This document shows positions 7,201-15,600 of a stretch of 20,397 nucleotides of DNA, in pieces (within the stretch, counting starts at the first letter, position 1; each line of letters begins with the position of its first letter). This DNA comes from RGDT01 sp046719305 (lineage in GTDB: Bacteria; Planctomycetota; Planctomycetia; Gemmatales; Gemmataceae): NCBI GenBank assembly GCA_046719305.1, contig JBDNDE010000038.1:1-20397 (forward strand). Reading direction: 5' to 3'. Both the position numbers and the translations under genes were made by a program. The notes below the pieces were generated by a model. The model was not told where the DNA came from. It ran no database searches and saw only the letters and a program-made list of their open reading frames with translations.

Positions 7201-8499
7201 CCAGGCGTCAGTTCCGAAGAACAAGCTTGGGCCAAACGACAACTGGCTCTCGTCTTGGCTGGGGGCACCGATTATCGCCGTTTTACCGAGGCGCTCTCGC
7301 TTGTCGGACTGAAACTAGAGGTCGATGGTAGACTGCCTGAGATCGAGGAACGCAACCAGCCCTCGGACCTGCTCCGCGCTTGGGCGCGTATCCTGGCGTC
7401 GCAGCCACAGAAAACCTTCCGTGATCAGGCCATTCGCTTGTTCGAAGCCTTGGATCGCCGAGGGGATCTCAACCCCGAGGATCGCTTTACCTTGGCAATG
7501 CTTTACGAGGCCGAGGGCAAAAGCGATCGCTCGCAGAGGAACCTCCGCGAACTGACTCAACCCCCGCTGCGCACGCCACGGTATCTGGCCCAATACGCCA
7601 TGAGCTTGCTGGCCACCCGTCGCGATGATGAAGCGCTGACTGAGGTGGATCGCATCGTCGCGCAATTGACCGAGCTAGAATCAGTGCGCGAGGCCGGCCC
7701 CAATGGCTTCGCTAGTGTCGAGTTGAGGGCGCGGCTATTGGAAGCACGGGGCCAGGCCGACGCGGCACGCGAACTCGTGCGTCAGCATGTGCAACGTCCG
7801 GGTGCCAAGCCCGAAGAGATCGTCCTGTGGGTCAACACTCTCAGCCGACAGAAGCGCTTTGACGAAGCCTTCGACCTGTGCCAGCAGCAATGGAAAAAAG
7901 CTACCTGTCCTCCCGAGGTGCTGGGGGCCATCATCACCTCGCTTTTACGTGTGATGACACCGACGGATGCTCAGCTGGCACAGGTCGAAACCTGGCTCAC
8001 TCAAGCGGTCAATTCGCCCAAAGCTTCCCCGCCGCTTCGCATGCAATTAGCTGATGTGCTGGACCGACGCGGCAAATACGCTGAAGCAGCCCAGCAATGG
8101 CGTGAAGTCCTCAAGCTGGATCCCAACAATTTCGTGGCGATGAACAACCTCGCCTGGCAAATAGTCACGCACGGCGGCGATGCCACCGAGGCGCTGCTTC
8201 ACATCGACAAGGCACTGGCCGGTATGGGCCGTCGCGCCGATCTGCTCGACACCCGCGGCTTGGTTTATCTGGCGTTGAAGCAACCGGACAAAGCCCTGAC
8301 GGACTTTCAGGCGGCTGCCGCCGACGGTCCCACGCCGACGCGGCTGTTGCATTTGGCTCAAGCGCAGCATCAGTTGAAGGATCGCGCTGCTGCCAAAGCC
8401 AGCCTGCAAAAGGCAAAAGAAGTTGGACTCGAGTTGGCCAAGCTGCATCCCACGGAGCAGGAGACGGCTCGCAAGCTCCTCTTGGAGTATGGTTTGTAA
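4213..8499 (+). CDS. Giant membrane-anchored TPR protein
   Basis: A 1428-residue protein with one N-terminal membrane helix (about residues 8-27, starting MRTINGRLFLGLLLG) followed almost entirely by helical repeats of TPR type. Clear repeats include the stretch around 6790-6905 (NELVYMARILAANKKYDEAE, then RLEEALRLDP) and the C-terminal set from about 8040: GKYAEAAQQWREVLKLDPNN, NNLAWQIVTHGGDATEALLH and LDTRGLVYLALKQPDKAL. The soluble part should face the periplasm and act as a protein-interaction scaffold; no catalytic motif is visible. Start choice is uncertain: the frame is open from TTG 4147 and ATG 4150, with ATGs at 4198 and 4213. I prefer 4213 because it puts the membrane helix at the N-terminus and GGATGGA lies just upstream. 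Its position between a PEP-CTERM gene and sugar-nucleotide genes recalls PrsT, the TPR lipoprotein of PEP-CTERM/EPS loci, but there is no lipobox here and the protein is longer. Confidence 0.85.
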   Translation: MRTINGRLFLGLLLGSVLLAGGLFLLHRFQRDRIATALLFQAKKAEEAGNLGRSATYRQRYLEFNRTDYAEMAALAKQWAGDGLTSSVRDRQRAVALMDKVLTNVEDRELRLLMVKTSLSVRDFILARDHLSKLLPPERLQEGIDALRQGKPLVPDNPRERGQLESYWGQLLEAEQKPLEALDCYRLAMRHAPGEMLPYIRFAYLQRRRNEPLAAERRKQEAEADAAMDTLVARNEALVEAYLARWRYRRDFDLLKVRETANRGSIPLDEAAEDIAQALKRNPDSIDALLSAADLERLRGRAVAEDPLRNATQRQAGLKKHRQLAFDYLRRGLESLAKKNDERSPEENGKFQLLWHKANLLLDDLETRDSQELSSIQEQVSETIEQIRKIRIPGAADYLIGRQALAERRWADAARSFELARTLLAAQPDLAAQADLFLGQCYNRLQEHTLMYNAYKRVLNWDPSNVAARIGMAEARAAQGQLDDSLRELEVLLRSSEIPARALIDMARLELQRQMNAPTPQWNNCQELLRLAEEANPRAVVEIPLLRAEMLLRQGKADLAKRELLSARDRCPDEVDLWGALIDCAVRRNRPEEARKLLAEAKERVGDKVGLRLARARLLETEGKLTPAELDQLAQSNPQFTEAEQSRLFSGLADACLRANLPRHARLLYARLAELPAYKNDLRLQLLMFDMALRDQDLASMDRILDTIKAIEKDSGIYHRYGLALKTLFRARTSTVATERAALIDQARADLDLVAKARPTWGSVCVARAELASLEANPDQAIFYLQQAMKNGETSPSVFRRLTSLLMQKGRTDEAQRLIRQMNHSLVQAKDMRDMAVSLAIRKGDVTRALEIARASIQDDSRDPNELVYMARILAANKKYDEAEKRLEEALRLDPTNANVHLARVQFLVETRRKSEVPAALAAIAQNVPEKQRPLLLAQCHELVSDFRQAMVYYAQAAEQGKDNRDILRAVANAHLNMGRFSAAEPLLRRLLSGAVPGVSSEEQAWAKRQLALVLAGGTDYRRFTEALSLVGLKLEVDGRLPEIEERNQPSDLLRAWARILASQPQKTFRDQAIRLFEALDRRGDLNPEDRFTLAMLYEAEGKSDRSQRNLRELTQPPLRTPRYLAQYAMSLLATRRDDEALTEVDRIVAQLTELESVREAGPNGFASVELRARLLEARGQADAARELVRQHVQRPGAKPEEIVLWVNTLSRQKRFDEAFDLCQQQWKKATCPPEVLGAIITSLLRVMTPTDAQLAQVETWLTQAVNSPKASPPLRMQLADVLDRRGKYAEAAQQWREVLKLDPNNFVAMNNLAWQIVTHGGDATEALLHIDKALAGMGRRADLLDTRGLVYLALKQPDKALTDFQAAAADGPTPTRLLHLAQAQHQLKDRAAAKASLQKAKEVGLELAKLHPTEQETARKLLLEYGL
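5482..5517 (+). repeat. 18-bp imperfect tandem repeat inside the TPR gene
   Basis: Two adjacent 18-bp copies (5482-5499 and 5500-5517) match at 16 of 18 positions, both starting TTGGCCGCTCA. They encode LAAQPD-LAAQAD. The duplication is in frame, within one TPR helix. Confidence 0.75.
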
Positions 8500-8506
8500 G
8501 CGCTGT

Positions 8507-8550
8507 TCTCCCACCGGGCGGGGAGAGGGACTCCGTCCGGCTTTTCTTCT
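8507..8550 (+). terminator. Weak hairpins with a pyrimidine tail after the TPR gene
   Basis: TCTCCC (8507-8512) pairs with GGGAGA (8521-8526), and GGAC (8528-8531) with GTCC (8535-8538). They are followed by the pyrimidine-rich run CTTTTCTTCT (8541-8550). The stems are short. Partial termination before the dehydrogenase gene is possible, but read-through seems likely. Confidence 0.3.
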
Positions 8551-8583
8551 GTGATCGTCACCCCAAGGATGGGACCTATTCTC

Positions 8584-9981
8584 ATGACTACCACTCGTAC
8601 AACCACGGTTACTGCTTCGCGGTCTACTGTCTCGGCTCCGGCTGCGGCTAGCAACCCTCTGGCGGAACGTCTACGTGCTCGCCTTGATCAGCAAACGGCT
8701 ACGGTAGCCATCATCGGTTTGGGTTATGTTGGCCTACCGTTGGCCGAGACTTTTGTCTGGGGCGGGTTCAAGGTTCTGGGCTTCGACATCGACACCCGCA
8801 AAATTCAGGCACTGCGGGCCAAACGCAGTTACATCGGTCACATCGACAACGACCGCATTGCCGAACTGATCGACGGTGGCTGCTTCGATGCCACGGATGA
8901 TCCAGTTCGTTTTGTCGAGGCCGACGCCATCGTGATCTGTGTGCCTACCCCTCTGGGCCAAGCCCGTGAGCCGGACCTGTCCTATATCGAGGCCACCGGG
9001 CGTACCTTGATGCCGCACTTGCGGGAGGGGCAAATCGTGGTGTTGGAAAGCAGCACCTACCCCGGTACCACCGAAGAAGTGTTGCAACCGATTCTCGAAG
9101 AGTCCGGTCTACAAGCCGGTAAGGAGTTTTTCCTGGCGTACAGTCCTGAACGCGAAGATCCAGGCAATCCTACCTTTGCCACGCGTAACATTCCCAAAGT
9201 TGTCGGCGGTTTAGAGGCCGACAGCCTCGATTTGGCCATTCGACTATACAAGCCGGTGGTCGAAGCGGTCGTCCCGGTGGAAAGCATCCGAGTGGCCGAG
9301 GCATGCAAGATCGTCGAGAATACCTATCGGGCTGTGAATATTGCTTTGGTCAATGAACTCAAACTAATCTTCGATCGCATGGGCATCGATGTCTGGAACG
9401 TCATCCAGGCTGCCAAAACCAAGCCGTTCGGCTTCCAGGCGTTTTACCCTGGACCGGGTCTGGGGGGGCACTGTATTCCCATCGACCCCTTCTATCTCAC
9501 TTGGATTGCTCGCCGCTACGGCATCAATACCCGTTTTATTGAGTTGGCCGGCGAAATCAATACCGCCATGCCACGACACGTCGTCGAACGCCTTGCCGAT
9601 GCCCTCAATGACGAAGGCAAAGCGGTACGCGGTAGCCGGATTTGCATTCTAGGGGTGGCCTACAAAAAGGACGTGGATGACCCACGAGAATCGCCGGCCT
9701 TTCCCATCCTGGAGATGCTGCTAGCCCGCGGCGCGGTGGTGACTTACCATGACCCGCATGTCCCCTCGTTGCCTGCAATGCGTGAACATCCGAATCTGCC
9801 TTTGATGGATAGCTCCCCTCTGACCTCCGAGTTCCTTGCCCAACAAGATGCCGTGCTGATTGTCACCGAACATTCCCAGGTGGACTACGACCGGCTTGGC
9901 CGCGAGACTCGGCTGATTGTCGATACGCGAAATGCGATGGCTCGCTGTGGTGCAGTGCCGGCTCGAGTGGTCAAGGCGTGA
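8584..9981 (+). CDS. UDP-N-acetyl-hexosamine 6-dehydrogenase (WecC/WbpA/TviB type)
   Basis: A 465-residue member of the UDP-glucose/GDP-mannose dehydrogenase family, which oxidises C6 of a UDP-sugar twice using NAD+ to give a uronic acid. The Rossmann motif GLGYVGLPLAETF begins at residue 45. The central domain holds ACKIVENTYRAVNIALVNEL. The catalytic Cys is residue 297 in PGLGGHCIPIDPFY. The C-terminal domain has GVAYKKDVDDPRESPA. The family pattern favours UDP-GlcNAc or UDP-ManNAc over UDP-glucose, but sequence alone does not settle the substrate. ATG 8584 is chosen with GGGA (8571-8574) 9 bases upstream; ATG 8569 and GTG 8551 are open alternatives. The first ~35 residues are Ser/Thr-rich and seem an addition to the usual ~430-residue fold. 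It lies 76 bp upstream of the epimerase on the same strand, probably one transcript. Confidence 0.9.
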   Translation: MTTTRTTTVTASRSTVSAPAAASNPLAERLRARLDQQTATVAIIGLGYVGLPLAETFVWGGFKVLGFDIDTRKIQALRAKRSYIGHIDNDRIAELIDGGCFDATDDPVRFVEADAIVICVPTPLGQAREPDLSYIEATGRTLMPHLREGQIVVLESSTYPGTTEEVLQPILEESGLQAGKEFFLAYSPEREDPGNPTFATRNIPKVVGGLEADSLDLAIRLYKPVVEAVVPVESIRVAEACKIVENTYRAVNIALVNELKLIFDRMGIDVWNVIQAAKTKPFGFQAFYPGPGLGGHCIPIDPFYLTWIARRYGINTRFIELAGEINTAMPRHVVERLADALNDEGKAVRGSRICILGVAYKKDVDDPRESPAFPILEMLLARGAVVTYHDPHVPSLPAMREHPNLPLMDSSPLTSEFLAQQDAVLIVTEHSQVDYDRLGRETRLIVDTRNAMARCGAVPARVVKA

Positions 9982-10057
9982 ACAGTCCTCGGAGCTGCTC
10001 TTGTACAGGATGCGGTACCATCAACGGAAACGGAACAATTTTTCAAGGAACTCACGG

Positions 10058-11005
10058 ATGAGAACAGTTTTAGTTACGGGCGGCGCGGGATTCATCGGTT
10101 CGCATCTAGTCGATGCTCTGGTGCGACGCGGGGAACGGGTGCGGGTCCTGGACAACTTCAGCACCGGCGACCCGGCGAATCTGGACGAGGTGGCTGGCCA
10201 AGTCGATGTGATCGAGGGCGACCTAACCGATTTCGACACCGTCCAGCGGGCGACCAAAGGCGTCGAGGTGGTCTTTCATCAGGCCGCCCTGGCCTCAGTG
10301 CCACGCAGCGTAGCCAACCCGCTCGCAACACATCGCGCTTGTGTCGATGGCACCTTGCATGTGTTGCTGGCGGCCCGTGATGCAGGCGTGCGGCGGGTCG
10401 TCTATGCGGCCTCGTCAAGTGCTTATGGCAATTCGGCCCGCCTACCCAAGACCGAGACCGACCCCACCGCGCCACTTTCCCCCTATGCCGTGGCCAAGCT
10501 GGCCGGTGAGCAGTACTGCGCTGCGTTTAGCGAAGTGTACGGCCTGGAGACGGTGCGGCTACGCTACTTCAATGTCTACGGGCCGCGACAGACCCCCGAT
10601 AGCCCCTATGCAGCGGTGATTCCACTGTTCATCCAAGCGATTCGTGAGGGGCGGTCCCCGCGGGTACATGGCGACGGTCAGCAGTCGCGTGATTTCACCT
10701 ATGTGGCCGATGTCGTGCAAGCCAATCTCAAGGCGGCCGAGGCTCCCGGCGTGAGCGGCCGAGTGTACAATGTGGCAGGAGGCCAGCGGGTGAGCTTGCT
10801 GAACCTGCTGCATCTCCTGAGCCAGTTGATGGAAACCGAGGTGCGGCCGGAGTTTGTGGCCTCACGTCCTGGCGACGTGAAGCACAGCCAAGCTGACATT
10901 CAGCGTGCGATGGACGATCTGGGCTATCGCCCGACGACTGACCTCCGCACGGGATTGCGGGCGTGCATCCAGTGGGCCGAACAACGCACCCCGGCGGTGG
11001 TATGA
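10058..11005 (+). CDS. NAD-dependent UDP-sugar 4-epimerase (SDR, WbpP/TviC-like)
   Basis: A 315-residue extended short-chain dehydrogenase that inverts C4 of a UDP-sugar through a 4-keto intermediate with tightly bound NAD+. Visible motifs are GGAGFIGSH (residues 8-16, nucleotide binding), LDNFSTG, the SSSAYG motif (119-124) and the catalytic YAVAK (Tyr143, Lys147). RYFNVYGPRQ and the C-terminal GDVKHSQADI and GYRP segments are typical of the UDP-GlcNAc/UDP-GlcNAcA 4-epimerase branch. AAGGA (10045-10049) lies 8 bases before ATG 10058, so the longer open frame from 9917 is not used. Following the 6-dehydrogenase directly, it probably converts that enzyme's product (for example UDP-GlcNAcA to UDP-GalNAcA) for a surface polysaccharide. 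A bifunctional Glc/Gal epimerase is the main alternative. Confidence 0.9.
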   Translation: MRTVLVTGGAGFIGSHLVDALVRRGERVRVLDNFSTGDPANLDEVAGQVDVIEGDLTDFDTVQRATKGVEVVFHQAALASVPRSVANPLATHRACVDGTLHVLLAARDAGVRRVVYAASSSAYGNSARLPKTETDPTAPLSPYAVAKLAGEQYCAAFSEVYGLETVRLRYFNVYGPRQTPDSPYAAVIPLFIQAIREGRSPRVHGDGQQSRDFTYVADVVQANLKAAEAPGVSGRVYNVAGGQRVSLLNLLHLLSQLMETEVRPEFVASRPGDVKHSQADIQRAMDDLGYRPTTDLRTGLRACIQWAEQRTPAVV

Positions 11006-11028
11006 ATGCGAGTACAGGGCAATCAATA

Positions 11029-11079
11029 GAAGCGAAGTATCCTGCGTTACTTGCCGGGGTACTTCGCTTCGCCTTTTCT
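11029..11079 (+). terminator. Rho-independent terminator after the epimerase gene
   Basis: GAAGCGAAGTA (11029-11039) and TACTTCGCTTC (11060-11070) are perfectly complementary over 11 bp with a 20-nt loop, followed by GCCTTTTCTT. It sits 23 bases after the epimerase stop and ends the plus-strand block. Confidence 0.75.
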
Positions 11080-11149
11080 TGGTGAGGATGAGATGCAATA
11101 ATCGATGTATTCGGTAAAGATACCACACTATTTGAATCTAATCGAATGA

Positions 11150-11190
11150 ACACCTCAAGGCTGTCATCGTTCCTTTGAGGGTGTCTTTTT
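11150..11190 (+). terminator. Second U-tailed hairpin between the convergent blocks
   Basis: ACACCTCAAGG (11150-11160) pairs with CCTTTGAGGGTGT (11172-11184) with two single-base bulges, followed by CTTTTT (11185-11190). It is a backup terminator on the plus strand between convergent transcription units. The minus strand has only a weak T-rich tail on the other side, so a role for the efflux operon is less certain. Confidence 0.6.
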
Positions 11191-11285
11191 CGAGTGGTAG
11201 AGGCTTCCGAATTCCCTGATCCCGGCGAGTATAAATAATTCGCGATAGCTGCTCAGACCCTCCTTGGGGTGCCGACTTGAACGGC

Positions 11286-12608
11286 TCAGGGTGCGTCTAA
11301 TACCCAAACTTCGTCATCGGCTCGCATCACGCTGGCTCCTCGGGCAACGACTAACTCGTCGCCTGTTAGGCCGCGGACGATGTGGACCCGTTTGCCGTCA
11401 TCGATGCCTAAGGTGACTGGCACCCGTTTCAGGATACCCCGGCGTTGACCTTCGTACATACGAACATCAGTCACAATAAACACTTCGACCAGGCCCTCCC
11501 CTTTGCGTACTAGAGACGAAGCTGGCACGGTTAGCACATCAGACAAATCTTCCACAGTAACCGTCGCGGTGCCATACATGCCGGGGCGAAGCCGGCCCTC
11601 GAGGTTATTTAGCTGGATCTCGGCACGCATGGTGCGGGTGACGGGGTCGAGCGAATTGCTCACACGGGTGATCACGCCACGCCATAAGCCGTCAGGGTCC
11701 GTCGAAGCTACGGGCAAGCGAATCATCGCGGGATCGCCATGTTTGCCATCCTTCTCGACGTCCAAGAGGGGCACATCTCGTTGCGGAACATCAATCAGCA
11801 CACGAACTTTATCAATCTGCATCACGGTAAAAAGACTGGTGCCCGGATCACGAATCGTCGCTCCTGTGTCCACCCACCGCTTGGTAATCACACCATCAAA
11901 GGGTGCTCTGACCGTGGCAAACTCGATTAGTCGGTCCAGCTTGGCTAGATCCGCCTCAGCAACTCGGATCCGCTGGGCAGCCAGACGCAATTCCGACGCG
12001 GCCGATTCCGCCCGAGCGCGTTGCTTGACGGCTCGAGCTTCGTTAGCCTCGACGGCGGCCATAGCGGCTTCAAGTTGCTTCTCAGCCTCTTGTTCCACAG
12101 CGGGATCCTGGGCGCGTTGACGTACTAGATCGCGGATACGCATCAGGCGTTTTTTGGCAAAATCGGCTTCAGCGGTGAAGCGTTTCCTGTCGGCTCGTAC
12201 TTCCTCTACTTCGCTCTCGGCTACCTTTAAGGCTTTGTTGGCTAGCTCGTGCTGTTGCCGGGCTTGGGCGAGTTGCTCGGCCTTCAGAGTGCGATCAGCG
12301 CGTAGGTCGGGTACGTCCAGTTCGAGTAGTTTCTCACCCGCTTTCACGCGATAGCCGATGTCGATTTGCGGCGGGAGCGTCATAACAACACCGGGCACGC
12401 GAGCGGCGAGGTCCACTTTTTGATAAGCCTCGACAGTGGCGGCCACTTCGATGCTGCGCACCAATTCCGTTCGTAGGGGAGCGACTACCTCCACCTTGGG
12501 CAGGCGTTCGACAGTTTCACCACGCGAATATTTTTTGCCCGAACCATTCTTGCCACAGCCACAAGCCAGCGTAACGACGGCCAAGACCAACAACAGCAAA
12601 CGGATCAT
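11286..12608 (-). CDS. RND efflux periplasmic adaptor (membrane fusion protein), lipoprotein
   Basis: A 440-residue HlyD/AcrA-type adaptor that bridges the inner-membrane pump and the outer-membrane channel. The N-terminus MIRLLLLVLAVVTLAC is a probable lipoprotein signal, with Cys16 or Cys18 acylated. Then come the first half of the lipoyl/barrel-sandwich domain (LAARVPGVV, RVKAGEKLLELDVPDL), a long alpha-hairpin coiled coil (about residues 85-215, rich in Ala, Glu, Arg), the second lipoyl half (ATVRAPFDGVITKRWVDTGA), a beta-barrel domain ending LEGRLRPGMYGTATV, and a C-terminal domain. The frame is open to 12866, but the start at 12608 is chosen because the signal peptide begins there and the ATG overlaps the permease TGA by four bases (ATGA, 12605-12608), indicating translational coupling. 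It is the last gene of the efflux operon. Confidence 0.92.
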   Translation of the reverse strand: MIRLLLLVLAVVTLACGCGKNGSGKKYSRGETVERLPKVEVVAPLRTELVRSIEVAATVEAYQKVDLAARVPGVVMTLPPQIDIGYRVKAGEKLLELDVPDLRADRTLKAEQLAQARQQHELANKALKVAESEVEEVRADRKRFTAEADFAKKRLMRIRDLVRQRAQDPAVEQEAEKQLEAAMAAVEANEARAVKQRARAESAASELRLAAQRIRVAEADLAKLDRLIEFATVRAPFDGVITKRWVDTGATIRDPGTSLFTVMQIDKVRVLIDVPQRDVPLLDVEKDGKHGDPAMIRLPVASTDPDGLWRGVITRVSNSLDPVTRTMRAEIQLNNLEGRLRPGMYGTATVTVEDLSDVLTVPASSLVRKGEGLVEVFIVTDVRMYEGQRRGILKRVPVTLGIDDGKRVHIVRGLTGDELVVARGASVMRADDEVWVLDAP

Positions 12609-15600
12609 GGGTGAGAGTCTCCCAGGAAGGGGCCAGGCACCGTTGGGCCTTCTCCCGGAGCCGGCGGCGGAGGGGCGCGATGCACTAGGGTATACAACAC
12701 CGGAACGATGAACAACGTCAGCAATGTCGAACCGGCCAGGCCGCCGATCACTGCGCGGGCCAAAGGAAGGTTCATCTCGTCGCCGGGATGGCGATGAATT
12801 GCCAGCGGTGCTAGGCCGGCCAGCGTAGCAATCGTTGTCATTAACACCGGACGCAAGCGCACACACGAAGCACTCAAGATGGCATCATAAGTAGACATGC
12901 CACTACTTTTTTGACGATTAGCAAACTCGACCATTAGCACCGAGTTGGATACTGAGATGCCGATCATCATCAACACGCCCATAGCCGACTGAATGTTCAG
13001 CGAGGTACTGGTTAGCCAGAGGGTGAAGCCGACCCCTACCAGACCTAATGGAGCCGAGACGATCATGATCAGCGGATCGAGCCAGGAGGCAAACTGGGCC
13101 ACCATGACCAGATAGACGAGAAACACAGCCAAGATCAGGCTGGTACTCATTTCAGCAAAGCTCTTGTTCATGCTGACGACCTCGCCGCGCATGGTCAGCT
13201 GGTTGTCCCGCGGCAAGCGTAGCGGCTTGGGATCGATCTGGTAATCGGCTTGGATCTTGTCGCCCAGCGGGGCAGCCAACTGCTCGTCGCGTTCACGCAC
13301 ATACTGCTCGAGCATGTCCCGGAACGTCTGATCCGTGATCAGATGCTTATGCCCACGCGGTAGCGAATCCAGGGCATAGGAGAGCGGAAAACGCCGCAAA
13401 ATGTACCGGATGTCACTTGCCACCCCAGCTAGATCAGAGTCAGCCACGCTGACAAACAACTGGTTGACCCGCGACGCGCCATAGTGGTAGACTTCGACCG
13501 GTCCCATGCCGCGTTCGATGCTGGCTACGTCTTCCAGGCGCACCGCTCGTCGGCCCTGTGAGCCACGCGTCGAACCTGGTCCGGTGTGTGTGTAGGCATC
13601 ACGGCCGACCCGACCAGCAGTGATGGGGATCTCCTCCAGGGTGCGGATTCCTTGGACGGCATATTCGGGATACTGTACGCCGATGACATACGGGTTGCCG
13701 CTCTTGGGGTCGATCCACAAGTTGGGAGCAATCTGAGCCGAGGACATCAAGGCGGTAATGACGTTGCGGACCACATCCGTTTCGGTCAGTCCCGGTTGAG
13801 CGGCCTTCACCCGGTCCACTACGATGCGTAACTGAGGCAAGTCGATGTTCTGGGGCGAATGAGCATCGTGGACGCTGGCCAATTGGCTGATTTCCTTCAA
13901 CAGCAGTTCCGTGATTCGGCGGCGTTGGTCGGAGTCGCGGCCAGACACTTGTACTTCAATGGGGGCCACGGCTCCGTTGTTGAGGATGCGGCGGATCATG
14001 CCGCCGGTCTCAAAGTAAAGATCATGCGTAGGGAATCGGCGTTTGAGATAGTTGCGAGCTTCATCCACATATTCACGTGTGGGCGTGTGACGACCAGCAA
14101 AGCCGCTTCGCAAGGCCACTCGTAAAAAAGCAGCATGTGGTCCGTTGTTGGGAGTGTAAATTGCACTCCAACGTGACGATAGGCCGATATTAGCCAACAT
14201 CAGCCGCAGATCCTCCGGCGGGATCAGGCCCGGAATCTCGTAAGAGCCGGTTGGAGCCAACTTCGCCCCGTTAAGAATTTCCTCGATTAGCGTCTGATGC
14301 TCGGGGTTGGCCGCTCGGATCGCCTGTAGGCGTTGCTGTTCACCAAACTGTCGTGCTCGCTGCAGTTCCATCACCAATTGCTCGGCATTGGCACGGTAGC
14401 CGGCCAGCAGACGCTCCATTTCCTCTACTTGGCGTTCGGTTTCTTCGACGCGCGGCCCACCGGTTGCTCGCACATGCAGGGTAAACTCGCTCGAATCCAC
14501 ATCGGGGAAGAGTTCCTGGCCAATCTGTCGGTAGGCGAGATAAGTAGGCACGAGGAGAATAGCAAGCAGGGCCAAGACAGCCCAGCGAAAACGCAGGGCG
14601 ACCCGCAATGTGGCCGCGTACATCTTAGTAAATATCTCAAAGAAATGATCAAACGGGGGAGATACCCGAAATAAGATCGACGCTGTCAGAATGATGACAC
14701 CTAGCCAGCCAAGCAGTTCCGCGTTGGCCAAATAGCGGTCGGTTGCTGTAGGCTCCTCGATCGGCCCGACCCACCAGTTGTAGACGAAGATCGGCAAGCC
14801 GGCGAGGGATAGGATCACCCCGCTGATCCACAGCCAGCGTGGGAACTTTTCACCGGTCTGGTGCCCTTGGCCAGGCAATGGCGGCAACAGGCAGCGCGAC
14901 GACAGCAGCGGTGAGACGGTTCGTGAGACGATATACGACGCGCCCATGGCCAGTGCCACGCTCACCGCCAAGGGCGTGAACAGATACTTAGCCATCCCTG
15001 TGGTAAGCACTAGCGGAAGAAAAACAACCACCGTAACCAGCGTGGCCATCAAGATTGGCACGCTGATTTCTTTGGCGCTGTCCAAGGCGGCTTGGTAGGG
15101 GGTTTTGCCCATGCAAACGTGGCGGACGGTGTTCTCGACATCAACCACGCAGTCATCGACAACTCGGCCCAGCACCAGGGCTAGCCCGCCCAGCGTCATG
15201 ATGTTCAGCGTCTCGCCAGTGAAGTACAGCCCGGCAAACGCCGCCAGCAGCGAGAGGGGGATCGACAACGCCACGATCAGCGTGACCCGCAGGCTGCCCA
15301 GAAACAGCAACACCACCAGCGAGGCTAGCACCCCGCCCAGCACTGCTTCGTTGCGTAAGTGGCTCAAGGCGTCCCGCACATACACCGATTGATCAAACGC
15401 CACCTCTACGTTGACATCGTCGGGCACCACCCCGCGACGCTTCAGTTCTTGCAGCGAACCCCGCACGTTGTCGATCACGGTCACCGCGCTGGAGCCAGCT
15501 TGCCGAAGCAACGGCATATACACCGCTCGCCGCCCGTTGACCCGCACGATATTGGTCCGCCAACGCGTGCCATCGACCACCTCGGCTACGTCCTTCAACT

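Noticed and set aside
9917..10057. Longer N-terminus for the epimerase
   Set aside because: The extension overlaps the dehydrogenase end and has basic, low-complexity residues; the Rossmann motif and AAGGA site place the start at 10058.
12609..12866. 86-residue N-terminal extension of the efflux adaptor
   Set aside because: It overlaps the end of the permease gene out of frame, and a lipoprotein signal begins exactly at the ATG that overlaps the permease stop.
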